Positions 1-6,953 of a stretch of DNA of 8,335 bases are shown piece by piece. The position numbers and the translations under genes were made by a program. Positions within the stretch are counted from its first letter, which is position 1. Every line of letters starts with the position of its first letter. The notes beneath the pieces were generated by a model. The model saw only the letters and a list, made by a program, of their open reading frames with translations. It had not been told where the DNA came from and made no database searches. This stretch comes from Comamonadaceae bacterium (GTDB lineage Bacteria > Pseudomonadota > Gammaproteobacteria > Burkholderiales > Burkholderiaceae_C), in the NCBI GenBank assembly GCA_947452325.1, contig CANGCZ010000058.1, forward strand, positions 1 to 8,335, written 5' to 3'.

Positions 1-1820
1 CCGTTTTCCAGATTGAAAGCAATTTGCTTGTTGCGACGCCGCTCGGTCTCGCCGATGGCGCGCGACATCGAGTCGGTGATGCGGTCGGCATACAAAATCG
101 CCCGCCCTTCCAAGTTACGCGCAGCGCGTCCAATGGTTTGTATCAAGCTGCGCTCGGAGCGCAAAAAACCTTCTTTGTCGGCGTCCAAAATAGCCACCAA
201 AGACACCTCGGGCAAGTCCAAACCCTCGCGAAGCAAGTTGATGCCAACCAGTACATCGAACACACCTAAGCGCAAATCGCGCAGGATTTCTACGCGCTCC
301 ACCGTGTCGATATCGCTGTGCAGATACCGCACTTTGACGCCGTTGTCCGTCAGGTAATCTGTCAATTGCTCGGCCATGCGCTTGGTCAAGGTGGTGATCA
401 ATACGCGCTCGCTTTTGTCGGTGCGAATACGGATTTCTTGCAACACGTCATCCACCTGGTTGGTGGCCGGGCGTACTTCCACCTGCGGATCGACCAGCCC
501 GGTAGGTCGCACCACTTGCTCGACCACCTGGCCGGAATGCGTTTTCTCATAGTCTGATGGGGTGGCGGACACAAACACCAATTGACGCATGCGTCGCTCG
601 AACTCGTCCAGCTTCAAGGGCCGGTTATCCAAGGCGCTGGGCAAGCGAAAGCCGTATTCAACCAGGGTGAGTTTGCGCGCCCGGTCGCCGTTGTACATGC
701 CGGAAAACTGACCCATCAACACATGGCTTTCGTCAAAAAACATCAGCGCGTCTTTGGGCAAATAGTCGGTCAAGGTACTCGGCGGCTCGCCGGGTGCTGC
801 AGCGGACAAATGGCGGGTGTAGTTTTCAATGCCTTTGCAGTGGCCGATTTCGCTCAGCATTTCCAAGTCGAAACGCGTGCGTTGCTCAAGCCGCTGGGCT
901 TCAACCAATTTACCCATGCCGACCAATTCTTTGAGCCGCTCGCCGAGCTCAAGCTTGATGGTTTCGACAGCCGCCAACACTTTGTCGCGCGGCGTCACAT
1001 AGTGGCTTGACGGATATACCGTGAAACGCGGTATTTTCTGTATCACGCGCCCGGTCAGCGGGTCCAGCAATTGCAAGCTTTCAATTTCATCATCAAACAA
1101 CTCGATGCGAATCGCGAGTTCGCTGTGTTCGGCGGGAAACACATCTATGGTGTCGCCGCGCACACGAAAGCGCCCGCGCGAAAAATCCATGTCGTTGCGC
1201 TCGTACTGCATGCGCACCAGTTGCGCAATGATGTCGCGCTGCCCGGGCTTGTCGCCGATGCGCAGTGTCATGACCATGCGGTGGTAACTCTCTGGCTCGC
1301 CGATACCGTAAATCGCCGACACGGTGGCCACGATGATGACGTCGCGCCGCTCCAGCAAGCTCTTGGTGCATGACAAACGCATTTGCTCAATGTGTTCGTT
1401 GATGGCACTGTCTTTTTCAATGAACAAATCGCGCTGCGGCACATAGGCCTCAGGCTGGTAATAGTCGTAATAGCTGACGAAATACTCGACCGCGTTTTTC
1501 GGGAAAAACTCGCGGAATTCGCTGTAAAGCTGCGCGGCCAGCGTTTTGTTCGGCGCATAAATAATCGCCGGTCTACCCATTTGCGCGATCACGTTCGCCA
1601 TGGTGAAGGTTTTGCCCGAACCGGTCACGCCCAACAGCGTTTGAAACATCTCGCCATCGCGTATGCCTTCAACCAATTGCCCGATGGCAACGGGTTGGTC
1701 GCCCGCAGGCGGGTAAGGTTGAAACAATTCAAACGGCGAACCGGGGTAGGTTTTCCACTCACCGGCGGGCGTCGCAGCGACCGCCACGGCTTCATCACTG
1801 ATTAACAAGGGACTGCTCAT
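1..1820 (-). CDS. uvrB: UvrABC excision nuclease subunit B (partial, C-terminus off window)
   Basis: This is the damage-verifying helicase-like subunit of UvrABC nucleotide excision repair; it takes damaged DNA from UvrA and recruits UvrC. The frame is open from the ATG at 1820 to the left edge, giving 606 codons. Visible motifs are Walker A GVTGSGKT (residues 64-71, Lys70), the tyrosine-rich beta-hairpin YFVSYYDYYQPEAY (from residue 113) that is inserted between the DNA strands, the DESH Walker B box (about 363-366), VSATP, and motif VI QTIGRAAR (561-568). The Walker lysine lies 25 residues later than in E. coli UvrB, an N-terminal extension I recall as usual in Burkholderiales. By comparison with E. 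coli UvrB (673 aa), roughly 70-90 residues are missing at the left edge, including the UVR domain that contacts UvrC. I saw no frameshift in the stretches I translated. The gene is transcribed divergently from the aminotransferase gene, and no LexA box is evident upstream. Confidence 0.98.
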   Translation of the reverse strand, partial: MSSPLLISDEAVAVAATPAGEWKTYPGSPFELFQPYPPAGDQPVAIGQLVEGIRDGEMFQTLLGVTGSGKTFTMANVIAQMGRPAIIYAPNKTLAAQLYSEFREFFPKNAVEYFVSYYDYYQPEAYVPQRDLFIEKDSAINEHIEQMRLSCTKSLLERRDVIIVATVSAIYGIGEPESYHRMVMTLRIGDKPGQRDIIAQLVRMQYERNDMDFSRGRFRVRGDTIDVFPAEHSELAIRIELFDDEIESLQLLDPLTGRVIQKIPRFTVYPSSHYVTPRDKVLAAVETIKLELGERLKELVGMGKLVEAQRLEQRTRFDLEMLSEIGHCKGIENYTRHLSAAAPGEPPSTLTDYLPKDALMFFDESHVLMGQFSGMYNGDRARKLTLVEYGFRLPSALDNRPLKLDEFERRMRQLVFVSATPSDYEKTHSGQVVEQVVRPTGLVDPQVEVRPATNQVDDVLQEIRIRTDKSERVLITTLTKRMAEQLTDYLTDNGVKVRYLHSDIDTVERVEILRDLRLGVFDVLVGINLLREGLDLPEVSLVAILDADKEGFLRSERSLIQTIGRAARNLEGRAILYADRITDSMSRAIGETERRRNKQIAFNLEN

Positions 1821-1951
1821 CTCACCACTTTGGTGGCACGATCGGGCACGCACATGCGAACCGCTAAAATCGTCGCCAAACCGCTAAGCCTAACGCAGTC
1901 TGCGCTGTTTTCCCCGTTCACTTGCTTTTCCCCTCTCCTCAAGGACTGACG
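1821..1951. promoter_or_regulatory. Divergent intergenic region between uvrB and the aminotransferase gene
   Basis: This 131 bp gap must carry the promoters for uvrB (leftward) and the aminotransferase gene (rightward). A -10-like TAAAAT lies at 1865-1870 on the plus strand, but no good -35 sits 16-18 bp upstream, so the promoter assignment is weak. No CTG-N10-CAG SOS box was found. A 5-bp inverted repeat, CACCA/TGGTG with a 3-base loop (1823-1835), ends two bases before the uvrB start codon. A Shine-Dalgarno sequence AAGGA (1941-1945) serves the rightward gene. Confidence 0.4.
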
Positions 1952-3151
1952 ATGTCTCTTTTTTCTGCCGTCGAAATGGCACCCCGCGACCCGATTTTGG
2001 GTTTGAACGAACAATTTGCGGCCGATACCTCCCCCATCAAAGTGAACCTGGGTGTGGGCGTGTATTTCAATGACCAAGGCAAGCTGCCCCTGCTGGAATG
2101 CGTGCAACAAGCCGAGCACACCCTGATGGCCAAACCCACAGCGCGCGGTTATCTGCCGATTGACGGTATCGCCGCTTATGACACTGCGGTCAAAGGCCTG
2201 GTGTTTGGCGCTGACTCCGAGGCCGTCAAATCCAACCGCGTGGCCACCGTCCAAGCCTTGGGCGGCACCGGCGGCTTGAAAATCGGTGCAGATTTTTTAA
2301 AGAAACTCAACCCGTCAGCCAAAGTGTTGATCAGCGACCCGAGTTGGGAAAACCACCGCGCCTTGTTCTCGTCCGCCGGTTTCACAGTTGACACGTATGC
2401 GTATTACGACGCTGCCGCGCGCGGGGTGAATTTCCAGGGCATGCTCGACAGCCTGAACGCCGCCGCCCCGGGCACCATCGTCGTCTTGCATGCTTGCTGC
2501 CACAACCCCACCGGCTACGACATCACCCCTGAACAATGGGACCAAGTGGTCGATGCCGTCAAAGCGCGCCAGCTCACTGCGTTTTTGGACATGGCTTACC
2601 AAGGTTTCGGACACGGCATTGCCGAAGACGGCGCAGTCATCAACAAGTTCGTCAAAGCCGGTCTCAACTTTCTGGTGGCTACGTCCTTCTCCAAAAGTTT
2701 TAGCTTGTATGGCGAACGCGTGGGCGCGCTATCTGTGCTTTGTCAATCGGCCGACGAAGCCGCACGTGTTTTGTCGCAACTCAAAATTGTGATTCGCACC
2801 AATTACTCCAACCCACCCACACACGGCGGTGCAGTGGTCGCGGCTGTGTTGCAAAGCCCGGAATTGCGCCAGATGTGGGAAAAAGAACTCGGCGAGATGC
2901 GGGTGCGCATCAAAACCATGCGCCAAAGCCTGGTCGACGGTTTGAAAGCTGCAGGCATCAAAGAAGACATGGGCTTCATCACGCGCCAGATCGGCATGTT
3001 CAGCTATTCAGGCTTGAGCAAAGACCAGATGCTGCGTTTGCGTTCGGAGTTCGGTGTCTACGGCACCGACACCGGCCGCATGTGCGTGGCGGCCTTGAAC
3101 AGCCAGAACATCGGTCATGTGTGCCAAGCGATTGCCACGGTTTTGAAATAG
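1952..3151 (+). CDS. tyrB: Class I PLP-dependent aspartate/aromatic amino acid aminotransferase
   Basis: This 399-residue cytoplasmic enzyme belongs to fold-type I aminotransferases (AspC/TyrB subgroup), which move the amino group between dicarboxylic or aromatic amino acids and 2-oxoglutarate. The Schiff-base lysine is Lys248 in SFSKSFSLYGERVG. Other conserved residues are Tyr67, Trp132 (cofactor stacking), Asn185 in HNPTG, Asp213 and Tyr216 (pyridine ring contacts), Arg256 (phosphate), Arg282 in IRTNYSNPP (side-chain carboxylate) and Arg376 in GRMCVA (alpha-carboxylate). Length and motif spacing match E. coli AspC and TyrB (396-397 aa). The ATG at 1952 is preferred because AAGGA lies 6 bp upstream; the frame also opens at a TTG at 1922 with no such signal. 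A HAD gene follows after 9 bp, so the two are probably co-transcribed. The sequence does not separate aspartate from aromatic specificity, so the tyrB name is provisional; the class itself is certain. Confidence 0.93.
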   Translation: MSLFSAVEMAPRDPILGLNEQFAADTSPIKVNLGVGVYFNDQGKLPLLECVQQAEHTLMAKPTARGYLPIDGIAAYDTAVKGLVFGADSEAVKSNRVATVQALGGTGGLKIGADFLKKLNPSAKVLISDPSWENHRALFSSAGFTVDTYAYYDAAARGVNFQGMLDSLNAAAPGTIVVLHACCHNPTGYDITPEQWDQVVDAVKARQLTAFLDMAYQGFGHGIAEDGAVINKFVKAGLNFLVATSFSKSFSLYGERVGALSVLCQSADEAARVLSQLKIVIRTNYSNPPTHGGAVVAAVLQSPELRQMWEKELGEMRVRIKTMRQSLVDGLKAAGIKEDMGFITRQIGMFSYSGLSKDQMLRLRSEFGVYGTDTGRMCVAALNSQNIGHVCQAIATVLK

Positions 3152-3160
3152 GCGGACAAC

Positions 3161-3865
3161 ATGGCCACCAAAGCACTGATTTTTGACGTTTTCGGCACCT
3201 TGGTCGATTGGCGCAGCAGCATCGCCCGCGAAGCTCAAACGCTGTTGTCGCCACTGGGCCTGAACACCGATTGGCACGCATTCGCTGACGCCTGGCGCAA
3301 CGAGTACCAACCGGCCATGGAAAAAGTACGCAGCGGTCAGCGCGGCTTTTGCAAGCTCGACGAATTGCACAGAGGCAATCTGGACATCGTGCTCGAGCGC
3401 CTGGGCTGGCATCAAGTCGACGAAGCCACCCGCGAAACGCTCAACCTGGGCTGGCACCGTTTAGAGCAATGGGCAGATGTCGAACACGGACTGGCGCGTT
3501 TGCGGCAAAAGTTTGTGCTCGCGCCTTGCTCTAACGGCCATATCGGTTTGATGGTCAACCTGGCGCGACACAATCGCTGGCACTGGGACGCGATCACCGG
3601 CGCGGAAATCGCAAGGGACTACAAACCGCAAGCCATCGTCTACCAGGCTTCGGCAGCGGCGCTCGGTTTTTTGCCTGAAGAAACCATGATGGTGGCCGCA
3701 CATTCAGACGATTTGGTGGCCGCAGCGCGCGCCGGTTTGAAAACCGCTTTCATCGCCCGGCCAGACGAACACGGTCCGGGCTTGGGCGAATCTGTCGCTA
3801 AATCGCCCATGGATTACTCAGCCGCCGATTTGCTGGACCTGGCCACGCAACTGGGCTGCGCTTAA
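3161..3865 (+). CDS. HAD-superfamily hydrolase, haloacid dehalogenase type II class
   Basis: This 234-residue protein has the layout of L-2-haloacid dehalogenases, which hydrolyse 2-haloacids through an aspartyl ester. Motif I is DVFGTLVDW with nucleophile Asp9 and Thr13, next to a helical cap. An arginine in AWRNEYQ (Arg46) probably matches the substrate-carboxylate arginine. Motif II is the Ser124-Asn125 pair in CSNG, motif III is Lys155 in DYKPQ, and motif IV is AAHSDDL with Asp183/Asp184. Compared with the Pseudomonas sp. YL enzyme (Ser175, Asn177, Asp180), the equivalents here appear to be Ala179, His181 and Asp184, so true dehalogenase activity is uncertain. It begins 9 bp after the aminotransferase stop, with a weak GGCGGA Shine-Dalgarno sequence, and is probably its operon partner. 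It may act on a phosphorylated or 2-substituted acid. Family assignment is firm; substrate is unknown. Confidence 0.88.
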   Translation: MATKALIFDVFGTLVDWRSSIAREAQTLLSPLGLNTDWHAFADAWRNEYQPAMEKVRSGQRGFCKLDELHRGNLDIVLERLGWHQVDEATRETLNLGWHRLEQWADVEHGLARLRQKFVLAPCSNGHIGLMVNLARHNRWHWDAITGAEIARDYKPQAIVYQASAAALGFLPEETMMVAAHSDDLVAAARAGLKTAFIARPDEHGPGLGESVAKSPMDYSAADLLDLATQLGCA

Positions 3866-3914
3866 ACCCTCCTTGAGATGTATCTTTCGACTGCTGGCCA
3901 GGCAGTTGAACTGT
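3866..3914. other. Convergent gap between the HAD and ygiD genes
   Basis: Forty-nine bases separate the converging stop codons. The gap contains the 8-bp palindrome CTGGCCAG and the 11-bp palindrome CAGTTGAACTG (3903-3913). Neither forms a hairpin with a usable loop and T-run, so I see no convincing terminator. Confidence 0.4.
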
Positions 3915-4769
3915 TTACACCGCGTCCCAGACCACCGAGCGCATGGCTATCGAGCCGAGTTGAAAACCGGTATTGAAATAACTCACCTTGTCTTCATCGG
4001 TGGCTGCGCCTGCGGCGTACAACAAAGGCAGGAAATGCTCGTAGCTGGGGTGTGCCAGGCTTGCCTCTTGGCCACGCTGCTGAAAATCCACCAACGCTTC
4101 ACTTTCGCCCGCAGAAATACGCGCGGCGACCCAGTCATCAAAGCTACGGGCCCAGTCCAGCGCCTGCTCGCTGCCCATGTGCATTTGCATGGCGCGCAAG
4201 TTGTGAACGGTGTTGCCGCTGGCCACGATCAACACCCCTTGGCTTCGCAGGCTTTGCAGTTGCCTGCCAATGGCAAAGTGCTCGGCAACAGGTCGTGCAT
4301 AGTCCATGCTGAGCTGCAACACAGGAATATCAGCCGACGGAAACATGGGCTTTAACACCGACCAACTGCCGTGGTCCAACCCCCAATCGCTGCTCAAGCC
4401 CACACTGGTGCCGTCGGGTGCCGGGCTCAACAACTGCGCCAAACTGCGAGCGGCTTGAGGGTCGCCGGGTGCAGGGTATTGCTGATCGAACAATGCCTGA
4501 GGAAAGCCACCGAAATCGTGAATTGTTTTGGGTTTTTCATCCGCAGTGATGTGCCAACCCTGAGTCAACCAATGCGCAGATACACACACAATGAGCTCGG
4601 GCAGCGGCCAGCGCCGGCCCGGGCCGAAGTTGGCGCCGATCTCCACCCAACTGCGACGAAATGCATTGTCTTCAATGGCATTCATCGGGCTGCCGTGGCC
4701 CAAAAACAGCACGGGCAGCGGTTTTGCAGACCCGCGAGCGGGGCGAGGCGTCAAAGTGTTTAGATTCAA
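3915..4769 (-). CDS. ygiD: DODA-type extradiol aromatic ring-opening dioxygenase (YgiD family)
   Basis: This 284-residue protein closely resembles E. coli YgiD, a metal-dependent 4,5-DOPA extradiol dioxygenase of the LigB superfamily that opens catechol-type rings. Shared blocks are LFLGHGSPMN, SAHW, TIHDFGGFPQALFD, YPAPG, DHGSW, VASGNTVHNLR and EHFLPLLY. His25, His66 and His189 are the likely metal ligands; His133 and His245 are the probable second-sphere or acid-base histidines, and all are retained. The start is TTG at 4769: an in-frame TGA lies immediately upstream, the next methionine falls inside the conserved GHGSPM block, and GGGGAG (4777-4782) sits 7 bp upstream. Length is near the family norm. 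The gene stands alone, divergent from phaZ and convergent with the HAD gene. No other aromatic-degradation gene is nearby, so its physiological substrate cannot be read from context. Confidence 0.93.
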   Translation of the reverse strand: MNLNTLTPRPARGSAKPLPVLFLGHGSPMNAIEDNAFRRSWVEIGANFGPGRRWPLPELIVCVSAHWLTQGWHITADEKPKTIHDFGGFPQALFDQQYPAPGDPQAARSLAQLLSPAPDGTSVGLSSDWGLDHGSWSVLKPMFPSADIPVLQLSMDYARPVAEHFAIGRQLQSLRSQGVLIVASGNTVHNLRAMQMHMGSEQALDWARSFDDWVAARISAGESEALVDFQQRGQEASLAHPSYEHFLPLLYAAGAATDEDKVSYFNTGFQLGSIAMRSVVWDAV

Positions 4770-4776
4770 TCAAAAA

Positions 4777-4782
4777 CTCCCC
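4777..4782 (-). promoter_or_regulatory. Shine-Dalgarno sequence supporting the ygiD TTG start
   Basis: GGGGAG on the minus strand lies 7 bases before the TTG at 4769. The codon before that TTG is TGA in the same frame, so no earlier start is possible. This site decides the start. Confidence 0.6.
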
Positions 4783-4865
4783 ATAATGGCTTTATTTTGC
4801 GGCTGCTGGCATACACCTGACTTGCATCGGCGACAGGTTGTCAGCCATTCAGCGCATTCAACTGG

Positions 4866-4880
4866 TATATTGCACTGCAA
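4866..4880 (+). promoter_or_regulatory. -10-like element overlapped by the palindrome TTGCACTGCAA, upstream of phaZ
   Basis: A perfect 11-bp palindrome with a central C (4870-4880) overlaps a TATATT -10-like hexamer (4866-4871), 24 bases before the phaZ ATG. No convincing -35 is present at 16-18 bp. Such a symmetrical site over a core promoter suggests a repressor operator. PhaR-type regulators of polyhydroxyalkanoate genes are known to bind TGC-rich inverted repeats, so PhaR is the natural candidate. This assignment is inference; only the palindrome and its position are seen. Confidence 0.4.
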
Positions 4881-4904
4881 CAAACACATAGTGAGGTCAC
4901 AGCC

Positions 4905-6275
4905 ATGCTTTACCAATTCTATGAAGCCCAACGGGCGTTGATGGAACCCTTTGCCGAATTTGCCCAAGCGTCATCCAAGATGCTGGCCAACCCGGTCTCG
5001 CCCATGGCACAAAACCCCTTGGTTCAGCGTATTTCAGCGTCTTACGACCTGATGTACCGCCTGGGCAAGGACTATGTCAAACCGGCCTTTGGCATCCACT
5101 CGGTGCACATACACGGCTCGGACGTGGCCGTGCAGGAGCACACCGAAGTCAACAAACCTTTTTGCGATTTGCTGCGTTTCAAGCGTTTCAGCGACAAGGT
5201 GGAAACGCTGCAAAGCCTGCACGACATGCCGGCCGTCTTGGTGGTTGCGCCCTTGTCCGGCCATTACGCCACTTTGTTGCGTGACACCGTGCGCCAATTG
5301 CTCAAAGACCACAAGGTCTACATCACCGACTGGAAAAACGCCCGCCTGGTGCCCTTGAGCGAAGGCGAATTTCACCTCGACGACTACGTGAATTACGTGC
5401 AGGAATTCATACGTCACATACAAGCCACACAAGGCCATTGCCACGTGATCAGCGTGTGCCAGCCGACCGTGCCGGTGCTGGCTGCTGTGTCGCTGATGGC
5501 CAGCCGGGGTGAAACCTTGCCGCTGAGCATGACCATGATGGGCGGCCCGATTGATGCCACCAAATCGCCCACGGCGGTGAACAACTTGGCCATGAACAAA
5601 AGCCACGAATGGTTCGAGCACAACGTCATTTACCGTGTGCCGGCCAACTTCCCCGGCGCCGGGCGTCGCGTCTACCCGGGCTTTTTACAGCACAGCGGTT
5701 TTGTGGCCATGAACCCTGACAGGCACATGAACAGCCACTACGACTATTTCAAAGACCTGATCAAAGGCGACGACGCCAGCGCCGAACAGCACCGCCAGTT
5801 TTATGACGAGTACAACGCTGTGCTGGACATGGACGCCGACTACTACCTGGAAACCATTGCCACGGTGTTTCAGGAATTCAAACTGGTGCGCGGCACCTGG
5901 GATGTGCGCTCAGAAACAGGCGAACTCGAACGCGTGCGTCCGCAAGACATCACCGGTTGCGGTTTGTTGACCGTGGAAGGCGAACTTGACGACATCTCCG
6001 GCTCGGGCCAAACCAAAGCCGCGTTGAAACTCTGTTCAGGCATTCCGGCCAACGACAAGCACCATTACGAAGTCAAGGGTGCCGGTCACTACGGCATCTT
6101 CAGCGGACGCCGTTGGCGCGAGTTGGTTTACCCGGAAATCGTGTCTTTCATACAAGCGCACCAGCCCAAGCCTAAAAAAGCAGCTGTGAAAAAACCTGCG
6201 GTCAAAGCCCCAGGCAAAACAGTCAGCAAAAACAAAACCGCACCGGCCAGCAGCCGACGCCGGGCGACTGCCTGA
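4905..6275 (+). CDS. phaZ: Intracellular polyhydroxybutyrate depolymerase
   Basis: This enzyme breaks down stored PHB granules and belongs to the family of Cupriavidus necator PhaZa1, which it resembles from the first residues (MLYQ) through most of its length. The nucleophile is Cys185 in SVCQPTVPV, a cysteine in place of the serine of most alpha/beta hydrolases, as is typical of this family. The rest of the triad is probably Asp362 or Asp363 in VEGELDDISG and His395 in GAGHYGIFSGRRW. There is no signal peptide, in keeping with action on native intracellular granules. The protein is 456 residues against about 419 for PhaZa1 by recollection; the excess is a C-terminal tail (residues 421-456) with nine Lys, three Arg and no acidic residue. 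The ATG at 4905 has GAGG (4893-4896) 8 bp upstream. An RsxB-like gene starts 5 bp after the stop, and an operator-like palindrome precedes the gene. Confidence 0.95.
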   Translation: MLYQFYEAQRALMEPFAEFAQASSKMLANPVSPMAQNPLVQRISASYDLMYRLGKDYVKPAFGIHSVHIHGSDVAVQEHTEVNKPFCDLLRFKRFSDKVETLQSLHDMPAVLVVAPLSGHYATLLRDTVRQLLKDHKVYITDWKNARLVPLSEGEFHLDDYVNYVQEFIRHIQATQGHCHVISVCQPTVPVLAAVSLMASRGETLPLSMTMMGGPIDATKSPTAVNNLAMNKSHEWFEHNVIYRVPANFPGAGRRVYPGFLQHSGFVAMNPDRHMNSHYDYFKDLIKGDDASAEQHRQFYDEYNAVLDMDADYYLETIATVFQEFKLVRGTWDVRSETGELERVRPQDITGCGLLTVEGELDDISGSGQTKAALKLCSGIPANDKHHYEVKGAGHYGIFSGRRWRELVYPEIVSFIQAHQPKPKKAAVKKPAVKAPGKTVSKNKTAPASSRRRATA

Positions 6276-6280
6276 ATGCA

Positions 6281-6874
6281 GTGACGCTGGCTCAACGCAT
6301 TCTGGATGTATTGCCGCAAACGCAATGCACGCGTTGCGGCTACCCCGACTGCGCTGCGTACGCAGACGCCATTGCGGACGGGGACGCACTGATCAACCAG
6401 TGCCCGCCGGGCGGCGCTGAAGGCGTGCAGAGGCTGTCTGCCGTCACAGGCCAGGCTTATGTCGAACTCAACCCGTTGAACGGCTTGGAAACACCGCGCA
6501 GCGTGGTTTGGATTGACGAGAACTGGTGCATAGGCTGCACTTTGTGCATAGACGCCTGCCCGGTTGACGCCATCATCGGCACACACAAACGCATGCATAC
6601 AGTCATCGAGTCTGAATGCACCGGCTGCGAACTCTGTCTGCCAGTGTGTCCGGTCGATTGCATGCTGCTGGAGAACGTCAGTGGTCAAGCCAGTGGCTGG
6701 GATGCCTGGAGTGCCGCATCGGCTGACAGGGCGCGCACACGTTATGCGGCCAGACAATCGCGTTTGGCAGCGCAGCCAGCAGCGCCTGTGGCCTTGCCAG
6801 AGACACACAAACAAAGCCGGGTACAAGCCGCTTTGGAACGCGCCAAAGCGCAAACCTATCAGGCAGAGGACTGA
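6281..6874 (+). CDS. rsxB: RsxB/RnfB-like iron-sulfur protein without membrane anchor
   Basis: This 197-residue protein resembles the RnfB/RsxB electron-transfer subunit. An N-terminal Fe-S domain has Cys16, Cys19, Cys24 and Cys41 (CX2CX4CX16C) for one 4Fe-4S cluster. Two ferredoxin-type motifs follow: Cys83/86/89/93 and Cys113/116/119/123, with an extra Cys127. E. coli RsxB begins with a hydrophobic membrane anchor; here the protein begins almost directly at the Fe-S domain (LAQRILDVLPQTQC), so it should be soluble. The tail from about 145 is Ala/Arg-rich and poorly conserved. The start is GTG, 5 bp after the phaZ stop, with no evident Shine-Dalgarno sequence, which points to translational coupling. 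An in-frame CTG at 6272 is an alternative. No rsxA, C, D, G or E gene is adjacent, so the redox partners are unknown. Short stand-alone RsxB proteins are common in Burkholderiales by recollection. Confidence 0.88.
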   Translation: MTLAQRILDVLPQTQCTRCGYPDCAAYADAIADGDALINQCPPGGAEGVQRLSAVTGQAYVELNPLNGLETPRSVVWIDENWCIGCTLCIDACPVDAIIGTHKRMHTVIESECTGCELCLPVCPVDCMLLENVSGQASGWDAWSAASADRARTRYAARQSRLAAQPAAPVALPETHKQSRVQAALERAKAQTYQAED

Positions 6875-6885
6875 GGCCTTTCAAA

Positions 6886-6900
6886 CTGACCTCGGGTCAG
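6886..6900. terminator. Hairpin between the convergent rsxB and VOC genes, possible weak terminator
   Basis: CTGACC and GGTCAG form a perfect 6-bp stem with a TCG loop, 12 bases after the rsxB stop. On the plus strand no T-run follows; on the minus strand only TTTG follows. It could be a weak bidirectional terminator or a 3'-end stabilising hairpin. A smaller AGCT-GAAA-AGCT repeat lies nearer the VOC stop. Confidence 0.35.
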
Positions 6901-6953
6901 GGCTGAGGTATTGAGCGGTGTGATTTTCTGAAAGAAAGCTGAAAAGCTGCCAG

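Noticed and set aside
318..1805. Plus-strand open frames of 79-142 codons across the uvrB region
   Set aside because: The minus-strand uvrB reading gives UvrB motifs from end to end, so the plus-strand frames are antisense shadows.
1821..1951. Possible LexA/SOS box upstream of uvrB
   Set aside because: No CTG-N10-CAG pattern was found in the region upstream of uvrB, so SOS control cannot be supported from this sequence.
3893..3913. Palindromes CTGGCCAG and CAGTTGAACTG as a terminator between convergent genes
   Set aside because: Both have centres of zero or one base and no following T-run on either strand, so they do not make a credible intrinsic terminator.
5034..5621. Minus-strand open frame (195 codons) inside phaZ
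   Set aside because: It lies wholly opposite the conserved catalytic part of phaZ and its composition is what the complementary codons produce.
6128..6853. Long minus-strand open frame (241 codons) opposite the end of phaZ and rsxB
   Set aside because: It is antisense to two well-supported genes whose Fe-S cysteine motifs and family similarity are clear, and its translation shows no recognisable domain. It is a shadow frame.
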